From contig VXAI01000139.1 in assembly GCA_013399305.1 (NCBI GenBank), positions 1,562,539-1,626,538 of the forward strand: a stretch of DNA of 64,000 nt, read 5' to 3'. The stretch comes from Rostratula benghalensis (lineage: Eukaryota; Chordata; Aves; Charadriiformes; Rostratulidae). The position numbers and the translations under genes were made by a program. A model generated the notes under the pieces. That model searched no databases. It saw only the letters and a list, made by a program, of their open reading frames with translations, and was not told the origin of the DNA. This document shows, piece by piece, positions 1 through 59,100 of this stretch (position 1 is its first letter; every line of letters begins with the position of its first letter).

Positions 1-3000
1 TCAGTCTCATTCACTACTTTAAGGCCAAAAAATCAGAGATATGTTTATTGAGCGTTTGCATTTCATCTCTGATATTGCAAAATATAAAGACAATACTGGA
101 AGCTTTAAAAGCTTATTCCATAAAACACTATCTAGGAAAGAGCAATTAAGTACATAGTAAAAGAATATGTGATGCATCACACTGCTTAAGTACTGGGTTA
201 GGTCAACCTGGTGCCTTTATACTTAAAAATCACCTGACAATAAATGCATAATTGTTAATACACAAAGCTCTGCCTAGGATTCCACAATGATCTCTTTGGT
301 GGAAATTACGTGAAAGACTAGCGTCCTTGAATTAAGTTTGGGCTATTCATAAATTCCGTGCTCTATACTCAACTGAGTGCTGGCTGCCTTGAATTTCATT
401 TTTGGTTTATGTTTTGTTTTGTTGGAGTTTTTTGTTTTATGCTCCATAATGAGTATTTTGAAAACCCTTCTACTGCAGGATAAGCATCTGCTGTAACTGA
501 AGTAACCTCAGCACTCATGGAACAGAGTAGGTGATCCCGTCTGGCACTAGCATCGTGTACAAAAGGCACGTTTTTAATACTGAAGATCCAGCCTTCTGGA
601 GATGCATTTGTTGCTGTATTTAGTCAGTGGAGCAAGTGTCTGTGATACCCACTGGTCTGTGTTCTCTGACTCAGAATATCTCATTATCTTATGAGCCATA
701 CAATTCTGCCCCTTGAGATTTTGTCTTATTTGATCACATCTTAATCAGATGATGACGTTCAGCTTGCTCATCTTCAATCATCTCAGCTCTAGAAATCTTT
801 TAACTGAAAAACCACCTACTCCAAAATTGCATTTTATATTTTGCAACCAAATTCCTTTCTGATACACATCATTGACTTCAGTGTTACAAGTGTAAGTCAC
901 AGGAGACTCTCCCAGTGATTTCTAAGGCCATTAGACCAGGAGACTACATATGAAATAGCTTTGAACCTGTCCTTTCTGCAGCACAATTTCTATTTAGCAG
1001 ATAGCCAAAGCCACTACAAAGGATGTAGACAATGTCAAATTTACTCAGAAAGACATTTTTGAGGAATGGATTACCTTTGGAATTAAATTAGCCATTCATG
1101 ATTAAACAAACCCCAAATTTTTTTGATGTAAGTGTCTTGCATAGTCTGTATTCGCAAATTATCTTGATGTACGAAGAAAGGAAATTCATCTTGGTAGTGG
1201 AGGCCCAAGTGGTAACAGCACTCTGTCTGAAATGCAGAGTAACCACTCCCTCCTGTTAAAATTACCTGAATCTTATATTTTCAGATTTTAGATGTTACCA
1301 CATTGTCAAACTTCAGCCTTCCAGGATGAAAGAAGTGTCTAAGGTATCTGTATCTGGCTAAGCTTTTATGACCGAAGGATGAGAAAGATGTTTCCTACAA
1401 TTGCAATATACACCATGGGAACAGACCTCTGCACCTTGAGCAAGAACACGGAGCTAAGCACACTTGTGCTAAATGAATCCCTGATAAACCAGATGATAGA
1501 AAAGATGAAGCTATCAAAGTCATACCATAGAGGGTTCGACAGCCAAACATGCAAGAGGATAAAGGGAACACTGACACCAAAGGAAAATGGATGTTAACAA
1601 GTACAGGAAATCATTCAAGTTAGTACGAGTGTCAGAGATGTCCTTCTAAACCAGGAAACAGGGAGTGGAGGCTGTTGTTCTACACTAAAGGAGCAGCAGA
1701 GCTGCATCTTTGTAAACGACATTGAAGATTTAATCAGCTGGTTACTTGCTAATCTAATGAACTCTTTTTTGCTGTAGGAAATTATTGCATAAATTTTTAA
1801 TAAAGTAAAATAGAAACAAAAGCAGCAATTATTTTCTACCATCTAAATATACTAAATCCTTCTTAAACCTCAAAAATAAATCCCAGTATGCTGAAATGGT
1901 AAATTAGTGCTTTATTTTTTTCTTTTTTTTCTCTTAGGGAACAATGTGTTTTTAACTCTAGGCACTTTCTCAAAATTAGGTTTCACTCTATTTTTTTATT
2001 TATTTGTGGTTCACTGTGGGCACATATGCAACCACAACAAAAAAATGAAGCATACATTTTAAATGTGTTCTCAAACAGAAATCCTCCCAGCTCAAAAATG
2101 GGGATTGCTACTGCGTCATTTAACAGAAAACATTGTCTTGGAACAGGTCAGAGGAAAAAAATAAAATTAATCGTTTTTCACTATGTTTTGATGTTCAGCA
2201 TTGCGGTTTTAAAGAATTTACAGAGTGGCCAAGAACCAGAGCAGGGAGCCTTTCTATGAAATGCTGTAGGGCATGGTGCCACTGCAAAGGTCTGACTGCA
2301 ATATGTAACAGGTCCTCTTAGGCTAAATTTAAGTTAATATGCTTAGAGTTGCTAGATGCAGGCAATTACAGCAACCTTCATTCAGCAAAACTAGCCATTA
2401 ATGTGATCACATCCTGAGAAGTTTTCAGCTGAGGCTGAGCTCTTTATCTCCATGCAAGAGCAAATTGGTTTTATGGAAGCTGAGCTCGAGCACACCTACA
2501 CAAGACACATCATGACTGAGCTCTAACCATCCTCCTGCAGTGGGATTTATCTCACATAATGCTGCGACCTTATGGCCACTCATCCAGTCTCTATGTGAAT
2601 TGTCCAGTTTTCCTCCCTGAGGAGTGAAGAGAAGGGCATGTCAGAAGAGTAATTCACCCAAACCATCTCAGACAGCCGGGGATGGGATGAATCACCTCCT
2701 GGAGCCCTCTCTCCTCTCCCACTGAATATAAAGAAGCTGAAGCCTATCACTTACACATCTTATGGGAGGAGAAATTAAACACATCCTTAGAAATCCAGAT
2801 AGCCTGGATCTGGGCAGCATCCAAATCTGAATTATGTTATTACAGAGATAGATATTACTGAGCACTGCCTCACAATGTGAGACTTACCTTTCTTGATATA
2901 AGCTTGGAAAATAAATGCTATTAATAACAGCACGCTGAGATTTTTCTGCAGATGCAATAGCATGCTTATTTCTTCACTGAATAGCCAATTACCCCACAGA

Positions 3001-4376
3001 AGGTGATCCTGCACTACATATGGTTCTGACTGGTAACATTTTGCAGAAGTCCCCATTGACTTGAAGAAGGAATTGAATCAGTTCATTAAAAATGAACAAT
3101 CATGAAGTAAACTGGACTGGGGCTCAGCTTAAAAGGGCAAGAGCTCGTAAAATATAAATGATAGTATACTGAACTATAGACATTAAGTGAAAACTACTGG
3201 ATTATGAGAGATAGGATAGCGTGGCAGCAGAGGACACCTGGAATGTCCTTAAGTGAAAAGGTATAAAATATCCAAAGGTTGTATCTCAAAGAAGAGGAAT
3301 ACCTTTTAAAGCTGGGCATCAGTTATAAATATCTCCCAAAGGAAGAAAACAAACACAGAGAACTGACAGTATATAGGACATAAAAAATTGATAAACAGAA
3401 AGCTATACTTGAAGGGGTAAAAAGAATAGGGATAAAGCTCAAATTGCCAAATGTCAGGGCAAACTTTTCCTTGTAAAGAGCATTAAAAAAAAATACCCAA
3501 AGATTCTTCACATTAATAAATGAAAAAAGAACAACAAAAGTGATACAGCTGCCATGAAGTAAAAATAATCCAGACTTAGGCTAAAAATTAAATTAATTTT
3601 TAGCTTTAGTTTTCAAAGATGATGTTGACATTTTCCAGAAAAGCTAATACATCAAGAAGAAATTAAACAGATACATTACCTGAAAAAGCATTAAGGGAAA
3701 CAGTAATTAGAAACCTCGAGATAAATCAAAATGCAATCCATGCAGCAATAGGTTTGCTAAGTTTAGGTTAGCTAGGATCTCACCAGGTTTTCCTGATAGC
3801 TTTCTCTGATAACACACCCTATTTTCTAAACTAAGGAAATGAAGCATTTCAGTAATACAAAGAGTGAAATTATTAGGAAACAGAAAGAAAACAGGGACCA
3901 CAACTAAGATTGTAAGGTGATTGAGGAACTTGGGAAAACAGAGACCATTAAAAGGAAGCCTAGCAAGGGTTACAAGTGGGAACTCTCAGTGATTTCTTTG
4001 GTTTCTTAGTGAAGTAAAGAGAAATATTACATGGTCACTAATTTTGTGCACAGCAACTGCTCATCCCCAAGGCTCTTTTCCTCCCACTAACAGCTGAGTA
4101 CAGCAATCTCAGTAATGTGGATTTGTGCTACTCCCATCAGCGTTATTTCAGAGAGTATTTGATTGGATTACTTCAATTGCTTCATCTCCTTTGTAAGCCT
4201 GTCCCTCCTTTGCAAGCAAAGGGATCACCCAGGACTCAAGCTTCCCTTGAAACTCCTCCACAGTTTGCCCCAGTTGGACTCTGCATCGCTTTAATACGGC
4301 TCCTACTAAAGATTTTATTTAAATGGCTTGTACCCAACATCTGCTTCAGTAACATATACAACGCATTTAAACATGA

Positions 4377-4394
4377 ATAAATAAATAAATTTAC
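4377..4394. repeat. Short AATA microsatellite
   Basis: About four AATA units (aataaataaataaattta) in intron 6. It is too short to be of note beyond possible length variation. Confidence 0.85.
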
Positions 4395-5454
4395 ATGGGA
4401 GTGGTTAAGGGGGGAGACCACTGAGACATACAATTAAAGTTCAGTATGCTATAATCCACATCAAAGCCGTTCAGCACAAGGCTACCAGGTGTCTCATGGT
4501 ACAACCCTGCCTGCCCTCCCACCACTCCCTGCATCAACTCCCGTTCAGGCCCTTCCTTTCACAAGTTGCCCCTCACATCAGGCTGATATTAATATATCTC
4601 CACAAGGAAACCTGCAGAAATATCCCAGGCCGGGTACAGCATTAAAAAAAGATGTCTATTAAACAGTGGCAAAAGTTGAATAAGACCTTAGTTTGAATAA
4701 AAGCTATAGAGACATGGTGCAACTCTGCAACGTAGGGAAATAAGTGTGACAAGGGTGAATATGGTCGACAAGCTATTTCATTTATGTCTAAGTTGGATAC
4801 ATTTATATTTTGACACCGTAACCAAGCCATTGTATTATTATATTGCAGTTTTCTGCACACTAGAGCAGGATGATGGTATTCTTCACATTTAATTGCCCTC
4901 AATTGCATAACAAAGGGTAAAATGCCAGGTCCCAGGCCTAGTTCATCTGTTGTTACGTTGCTAGGAGGTTTCATCATAGCTTAACACTTGGCTGCAGCAA
5001 GGATTTAGTTCTGGGAATTATTTTCTCCATGTCAGCCACCTAGATTTAAGAAAGGCAGCTAGTCATACACTATTTCAAAGGCACATTCAGAGCCAAAGCC
5101 ACATTCTTGAAACATACCAATTTATCTTCACCTTGAATGTGACACTCAGAGTGGGATCCCTAAAACCCTTCTTCAAACATCTCCCATAAAGGGAACGCTT
5201 GTGGTAAAGCACTGCAGTTGTGAATGTGGCTAAATTGTATCTGCTTTTATTTGCTTTCAATTTACAGACATTCCTATTTTAGTTGCTATTAATTGCAATG
5301 ATGCAAAAAGTTTCTGCCACTGCTGAAAGAGATCAATATAACAGTATTAAAAGAAGACTACAATTACCAGGATTCCATGCCTTAATACATTCTGCATAGA
5401 TCACTAAATTTTAAAGGCCACCAGGTCATGTAGTCTTGCATTATTAAACAATAG

Positions 5455-5835
5455 ACATAGTCCCTCTCCAGCTCTCCCATAGGCTCCCTTCAGATACTGG
5501 AAGGCTGCTATAAGGTCTCCCCAGAGCCTTCTTTCTCCAGGCTGAACAACCCCAGCTCTCTCATCCCGTCTTCATCGGAGAGGTGCTCCAGCCCTCTGAT
5601 CATCTTCATGGCCCTCCACTGGCCCCATTCCAACAGGTCCATGTCCGTTCTATGTTGAGGACTCCAAAGCTGGACACAGTACTCCAGATGGAGACTCACA
5701 AAAGCAGAGTAGAGGGGTAGAATCACCTCCCACAACCTGCTGGCCACGCTTCTTTTGATGCAGCCCAGGATGTGGTGGTCTTTCTGGGCTGCCAGTGTGT
5801 GGCTGCTGGCTTATGTTGAGCTGGCAAGCCAGGCA
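5455..5835 (-). mobile_element. CR1 LINE fragment lacking its 3' end
   Basis: Read on the minus strand, this is the CR1 reverse-transcriptase C-terminal region: the 5508-5747 frame contains ASRLWEVILPLYSAFVSLHL and then CVQLWSPQHRTDMDLLEW and RELGLFSLEKE, typical of CR1 ORF2. The element breaks off near 5460 well before the usual 3' terminus with its ATTCTATG repeats, so the tail has been lost. The 5' side ends near 5835. It is dead and contained in intron 6. Confidence 0.88.
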
Positions 5836-7499
5836 GGAGTTTCATAGTGTCTACGTTTGTATGTCTCATAGTGTCCCAATCTACTATGTGTCCCAACACT
5901 ACGTTTCAGGGTGTCCATTCTGACACACATATATAAAAAGTCTTTTGTATGGCTTTGGTTTAGTCACAACTTATTTCAGTGCAAGCAATATTTCCCAGCT
6001 AGAAAAGATGTCAAGCGTTTTTCTCATTTTGGACTATTATCATCCTACCAATTTTCTTAAATAAAGCACATATCCCACTAAGCATTGCACTTTCCTCTCT
6101 CTTAGCTCATCTTTCTCCAGCCTATTTTACCCTGTTTTCCTACCCTTTTAATACCACTTCGCCACTTAATTCCACATCCATCACATCAATTTAGATCACC
6201 ATATGGTGTCAAGGTATCTCCCTCTCTCACATTATCTTACCTTTCCCCCTCCTTGTCATACATCCAAATGTCCCTAAGCAGACTGTAACAGCTTGGCTCT
6301 GCAACTCTAGTCATGGAAACCTACACCTCTAATTCTGCCTCAAATCATCTTAATCCTCCCCACTTACCAGTTTGTGTGTCATAATCCTTTTCATCATATC
6401 CTTCTACTGAGGCTCTACATCGAGTCAACAACAAAATAACTTTGATTTACAATCTGTTTGCCTCAAGCAGGAATTTCGCAAAACTTGGCCTAATGCTGTC
6501 CATGATGGAAATGCCACTGTTCCTACTCCAGCCACGACTGCATTTAAAGAACTCTGACCCACAGTAAGAAAACTCACATTTCCTTTTCTCAAAATTCTTC
6601 TTTAAATCTTTCTATTTACCTCCTTAATTCTAGCACTCAAATGCGTAAGGCACCTTCTGCAGTGATTCACAGCCTCTGCATGAGAACCTACAAGCACCTA
6701 TATCACATGTAGTTGTCTGCATATACATCAGAGAGACACAAATCTAAAGTTCTTGGCTACAGTCTTTACACGTGAGGGACCTGCTGACATGGAGGAGAAG
6801 AAACTTCCTGCAGTGGGTGTCCCCCTCCCCTCACCTAGCTCCTGAACAACTAACAAAAGTGCATTTGATGTTTTATGTAGAAAAGGAGGTATGGAAGTGG
6901 GACACATAACAGAAATTTAGAAAGTAATTTTCACTCAGCTGACTTTTAGGGCTATTCATTCTGATTTGGGTCCATTCTTGGCCACTATATGAAGAACTCA
7001 GCACCAGGACTTGCACACAGGTTCTTAACTGCTAATCTGTTTTTCTGTTAACTTCTTCTGAAATACTGCAATCACCAACTTTAATGCTAAAGACAAATTC
7101 CCTTATCCGACACCCAGGGCCAAGAAAAAGAGCTAAAACCTACCAAAGACAAGAGCTAAATGAAGTCTTCTCCCTCCTGTTTGCCTTAAGGAGGAACCAC
7201 TCACCTTCTAATGAGAAGCACTTTCCTATTCAGAGTATTTCTTCCAAATTAAGTTTATCGCTTTACGTATTCTTTACTTATAAACAGTGTTTGAGCACAC
7301 TGCTGCTAGTGGGCCAAAAAGTTAAATGCTAGAAAATAAGTACCAGTTAAAAGCTAAATGAATATAAAGCGCATTAATAACTACAACCAACCAGAATACA
7401 CTACCAGCTCAAAAAACTTAGCTGTCACAAATTAATACATATCAAACAAACAAATAAATAAAATCTCCCCTGGAAAACAGAGAAAAGGGAAAATGTAGA

Positions 7500-8404
7500 T
7501 CACGGAAGAATCACGGAATTGTCAGAGTTGGAAGGGACCTCTAGAGATCATCCAGTCCAACTCCCCTGCTAAAGCAGGATTGCCCAGAGCACATTACTCA
7601 GGCCTGCATCCAGGCGGGTCTTAAAGTTCTCCAGGGGACGGGATTCCACAACCTCCCTGGGCAGCCTGTTCCAGGGCTCTGTCACCCTCACCAGAAAGAA
7701 GTTTATACTCATATTTGAATGGAACTTCCTATGTTCCAGCTTGTGCACATTGTCCCTCATCCTATCGCTGGAAACCACTGAAGAGTCTGGCTCCATCCTC
7801 CTTCAACCCACTCTTCAGACAATTAGAAGCATTAATAAGATCTACCCTCAGCTTTTTCTTCTCCAGGCGGAAGAGCCCCAGCTCTCTCAGCCTTTCCTCA
7901 TAAGGGAGGTGGCTCCAATTCCTTAATCATCTTTGTTGCCCTACACTGGACTCTCTCCAGTAGTTCCCGGTCTCTCTTGATCTGGAGAGCCCAGAACTGG
8001 ATGCAGTATTCCAACTGTGGCCTCACCAGTGCAGAACAGAGGGGGAGAATGACCTCCCTTGACCTCCTGGCCACACTCTTCCCTATACCACCCAGCATTC
8101 CATTGGCCCTCTTGGCAACAAAGGCACATTGCAGAGTCATGGAAAGTTTGCTGTCTCCCTGGACTCCCTGGTCCTTCTCCTCAGAAGTGTTTTCCAGGAG
8201 ATCCACCCCTAACCTATATTGGTGCCTGGGATTCTTCCTCCCCAGGTGCAGGACCCTACAACTTGGCCTTGTTGAACCCCATTAGGTTCTCCTCTGCCCA
8301 ACTCTTCAGCCTGTTCAGGTCCCTCTGGATGGCAGCACAGCCCTCTGGAGTGTCAGCCACTTCCCATTTTGGTATCATCAGCAAATTTGCTGAGGATACA
8401 GCAG
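7500..8404 (-). mobile_element. CR1 LINE, 5'-truncated, with 3' tail
   Basis: The left end (from about 7500) carries the complement of the CR1 3' terminus (AATCACGGAATTGTCAGAG, then TTGGAAGGGACCTCTAGAG), so the element runs on the minus strand. Minus-strand frames give EPWNRLPREVVESRPLENF (7569-7796) and ALVRPQLEYCIQFWALQI (7898-8206), the end of CR1 ORF2, in separate frames because of indels. The right end at about 8404 is still within ORF2 sequence (cagcaaatttgctgag), so it is 5'-truncated. Plus-strand frames across this element are shadows. Confidence 0.93.
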
Positions 8405-10172
8405 GTACAGGAAAGACTGACTGTTTACGCACCTGTTTTCAAAATCACTTGAATTCTTTTCAGGCACTACGGAAAACTGCATTTGGAGAAGTTGGAAATC
8501 AGGTACATAAGCAATAATACTGCAATGTCTGCTGGAGGTTCCAGGGCTATAACACACCATTTCACGAGAAAGAAATGTTATTGTTGCTTCTCTTATTAAA
8601 AAATGCGTTGATATTTCATTTTATTGGAGTAAATGATAGCAGATCTAGGATCACTGTAGCTCATGATACCTTACTATTGTTATTAATTTTGGTCAAAGTT
8701 TGCCACTTGAAGTGTGTCCCAATTATAACACACTGTGCAACTGATTTTTTTCACTATCACAAATATTGCAGATGGCTTACTTCCCATCTATATGTTAGAG
8801 AAAGAGGTTAAGCTCATCATTTAAATCTATACTGCTTGTACACAGAAATTTTCTGTTCATTCTACATAATAAAGCACAAAAATCTGGAGATAATGCTACA
8901 TTTTTATAAAAATCAGATTCTTCTTACTCTGAACTTGGTTATCTTAAAAAGCTGTATTATATTTGCAATCTTGATAATACCAACTCCTTACACAGCCTGA
9001 CATTACAACCTGCTTTGACACAGGCAGTCCTCATAAGATCTTGAATTTAAGCTGCAAGTATTATCACTTCTGTCATAATTGCTATAAATAAAATGGAAAA
9101 ATGTCAAAAGATGGTACTCAGCACAGAGACAGGGATAGAATTTTAAAGTTCTACAAAATCTGTACCAAAGTTTGTATTAAAAAGTAAGTCTGTATTAGAA
9201 AGTAAGGATGTAGATTTTATAGAGTGAGGATATAGAACTGTAGAATTTGAGAATTTATTTTCAAAAACACCAAACCACACTCAAAGTTGTTCCAAGAAAA
9301 AAACTATTGAAATGATAAAAGATGAACGGAGGCTTTTTCACGTTTGTGGCCCTAAAGATAAAAGGCTCTAGTGAAAAAATAAAACAAGTCCTAATGCCAT
9401 TATAGTTACATTTTAATAATGTATTTTCTCTACACTGACTTGTGCATGCATTATTTGTTATACTTGTTGCTTGTTTTCTCTGTTATCTTAGGCTGCAAGC
9501 TCAATGTTGTAAATGTTAATACATTTAGCAGTTAAGTTTCAATTCAGTGACCATTTAAGACATTTACGCTGTCTTTCCTCAAACAGTTCCTAAAATTCCA
9601 GCAGTAGCTCAAGAACTGTATAAAAAAATGGAGATGAATCTCCCTCTCAATTAGACATTTAAAAGGATATCACAAAAAGAAAGAAAATTACTACATGGTT
9701 CAAAAAATAGTCCAAGGACAGGATTTTAAAAAATGCTGATTTAGAGGCATTCTCTACTTTCAGGTAAGTCAGTGGCAAATTTGCCACCAGCTTCAGCCAG
9801 AGCAGATAGCAAATTCTGATTATTTACATCAGGCCATATTAGTCTGCCCTGCAATGGATTAGGACTATTTAAAGCAATCACTGGTTCTGAGCTGGAAAGG
9901 GAAGCTGTGGCAGGAGAACATGCCAACTGGAACAGCCCATTTTTTCATGGACATGCAACAATTCTTTTGCATGACAAGCAAGTGATTCTAAAACCCACAT
10001 TCATTAATGTGCACATGTGGTACTGAAATCATAAAACACCTCTTCTCCAACATGGGAATGCCACATAGGTAAAGCCCAGCAGCTTAACGCCTTCCCTGCA
10101 TATTTGCACAAAGCTTCTGTTGCCTTTTATTGCTGCCAGATGCCTGGTAACATGCTTCAAAATTAAATCCTA

Positions 10173-56036
<45,864 letters not shown>

Positions 56037-56037
56037 G

Positions 56038-56187
56038 NNNNNNNNNNNNNNNNNNNNNNNNNNNNNNNNNNNNNNNNNNNNNNNNNNNNNNNNNNNNNNN
56101 NNNNNNNNNNNNNNNNNNNNNNNNNNNNNNNNNNNNNNNNNNNNNNNNNNNNNNNNNNNNNNNNNNNNNNNNNNNNNNNNNNNNNNN
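56038..56187. other. Assembly gap: 150 N
   Basis: There is a run of exactly 150 undetermined bases in the CpG island, 50 bp upstream of the KCNH5 start codon. Its left edge is a GGC triplet run and its right edge is also GC-rich, so it is probably a GC-extreme segment that was not sequenced. It hides part of the 5'UTR and perhaps the transcription start. Open frames that seem to cross it are artefacts. Confidence 0.99.
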
Positions 56188-59100
56188 CTGCGCCTGCGCG
56201 CCCGCCCCGCCGCGAAGCCGGGCCACCCCGGGACAGCGGGAAAGGGTGGGAACAGGGTAGGGGGAATGCGCGGCGCGGAAGGGAGCGGAGTCCCGTGAGG
56301 ATGTGCGGTGGAAACCGCGGAGGTGGCGGCTGGTGTCGTGCCCCGCTGAGCATCCTCTCCTGGCTGGCTGCTCTCCCCGAAACCCCTTCGAAGTTTAGCC
56401 CTGTCGTTCTTAGCGAAACAGACCAAAAAAAAAAAACCCCAACACCCTAAACCCCTGCGTTTTCACCCATACAGTGTTTTTTTTAAGACAACATTCCCAC
56501 GTTCTCAGTACGTGGGTTTGAGGGGAAACGGACCATGAAATGCTGTGTGACATAGTGTAAGGTGGCTGCATTTTGCCTGCAAATGGTATCCATAAAGTGC
56601 AATATAACCTGTAAAATTCCATCCTCGCTTGAAGTCATCAACCATTTTTTGGAGGATTCCTCCCTCTGCCAGTTAGAGTAGCTGTGAGGGGTAGGCAACA
56701 ACAGGCCAATTTGGGGCTAGAACCCTTTTTTCTATCATTTTATTCAGTGACCCAGCCATATCACTCAACATTGCTCCTGTGCCTGAGCCCCAAAGCAGCA
56801 GATGAGTCAGTGCACTGAGACACCGCACAAAAATTTCTCTTCCCTACTCTTGACCCAGCCACCTTTCTCCCTCCAGGCTTTTCATGACTTGGATAGCGTC
56901 CTTTAAAGGTGTGAACATTAAATCCTGGAAGGAATTTCTCCACCTACTGCTTCTGCCTCTGCTAATTTTGCATGCTGCTACAGACTAGGAGGAATTGTAG
57001 AAAGAAAAGTGCTTTTTGTTGAGGCGATTCCCACCAGAGCAGGAGTGTGCCTGGGAGAGCACATCCCCGTGTGCTGCATGCTCCTGCTGGAGTTGACACA
57101 AGCAGTAGTGCTTCTCCCAGAGGACATTATTCCACTGTGGAAAAATCAATTCTTTTTTTTCCCCGGCCTGTTTTCAGCACCTCTTCCTTTCCATGCTTGG
57201 GTCTTGATCCAACAAGGAACACTGAGGTCACACAAACTCTTCTGCTTAAAGTTCATTCAGCACATGCTTAAAACCTCTACCCCACCAGGCACTGTTGCAG
57301 GAGCAGCTTTTTCAGCCTGAGTGCCAGGACCACGATTACTGCTACTCAGCCCAAAAGCAGCTGCTGGAAGGAAAAGGTCAGATTCGGCTTTAATAAATGC
57401 AATCAGGAACTGCTGATATGATAGAGGTGATCCAAACCCTATTTATCAAACACTTAATTGTCCCCCATCATTCCCCCTCCAGCTCTGAAATCTTCAGGGC
57501 TTTCCTTAGGTGGTGTGGTTGAAAGGATACTCCAGCTGAGCTGTGTCCCAGGAACAGGGAAATTGGGCTCCTGGTAATTGACAGGTGGACAGCAACACTT
57601 GCATTTCTTTGAAGTGAGCAGTAGCCATATAAAAACATGTGAGCACAAATACTGTGTGACTGATCTGCCTGGACTGTGATGCCAGGATCTCTGCTCCCCA
57701 ATTCCCTCCATTCCACCCAATTTGAATTCTTCTACTCATATCCTACCCTTGTTTTGAAACCTTGATTTGCCTACTTACTGCCTCCCCTTCCTCCTCCCAT
57801 CTTTTGATTAATGCATCAAACTCCTTCTTGTTTACCCTTTCTACTAAACTTCTCCATCGTGGTGTGACAGTCATGCCTGAGAGTCAGTCCATCCTCCCTG
57901 TTTCATCTCCTCAGACTCAGATGCCAATGTTAAGATTTGCTGCTATATTTCCAGTGGCACTAGCTAAACCATAGGTTATGAAGAGGGAGAAGCTCCAAAA
58001 CCATGTCTTTAAATGTCACAGATAAGATAGAAAGGGTAGGACATGTGGTGGGATGCTTGCCTCCTGTCAACAGCTCTTACATCGGAGTAGCAAAAAACTC
58101 CAGAGGACACTTCTTTTTTTCCTGAAACGCTGAATGAGGCTAAAATTAACCTTGAAAAGAAGAGTTTGATAAAGAAAGCAAACTAGGAATTGCAAAAAGA
58201 CTCTCATCTTCTTTTGTGGATCTTCAAGTTGTGCTTGGAAACAGTGTCAAGCCACCACATAGGAAGCTGTCAGAAAGGTTTGAGGTCAGTGTAAGTAGGG
58301 AAAGGGCACCTAAGCACTTTCTTTCCAAATTAAAAATACCCCAGTCTCAGCCAGCTCTTCTTAAATGTGGCAGAAAATCCACTGTGGTTCAAAACACATT
58401 GATTTTTATTTTTTTTTTTAAATCTCAGAATAGGTAAGTAAACACAATTTGAATTTTATGGAATTAATTAGTTGTTAAAACTTAAAAAAAAAAAGAAGAA
58501 AACAGTCTAAGCTGAATGTGACAATGTTCCTGATGGAAGTTCAGAGGATTCTAGTCCTTTCTTCAGAGCTTTCAAACTTTATTTCTTTAAGCAAAGAAAT
58601 GAGCTTTACTTGCTAATAGGGAATGAGCTCTGCCAAGGCAGAAGAGTAATCACAATTTCTTCCTCTTACGCTTTACCATTTCTTTTATTTTGAAATTTGA
58701 AACGGCTGCTCAAGGTGATTTACCTCTTTCCTGGTATTTTCTACAAAAGGCACAATACACCATATCCACCAAGCAGTGGGCAAATATTGACTCCCACACT
58801 GTGGGGACAGTGTAAACTATAAAGTTCAGCTGCACCTGATGAGTAGCTGACCCTTTGAATCTATACCTACAGGAGAGGGATATTTTCCTTCAGGGATTAT
58901 TAAACATTTCAGAACTGGTTCTTATCCGCAGCACAGAGCTTTAAATGTCTGTCTCATGAATTTATGAATTGAAAAATCATTGCCTGGGCCTCACAGGACT
59001 CCTACAAGAAGAGGGAGGCATAAGCCAGTATAAACAGGTCAGGTACTGATCCATCCCAAGGACCTGAGTTATTAAAACATACGAGCAGCTGAACTGATTC

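Noticed and set aside
8059..8517. 152-codon plus-strand frame
   Set aside because: Most of it is antisense to the CR1 ORF2 fragment at 7500-8404 and has no similarity of its own.
56428..56460. Telomere-like CCCTAAACCCC
   Set aside because: Only one imperfect unit is present next to an A run; it is not an interstitial telomeric array.
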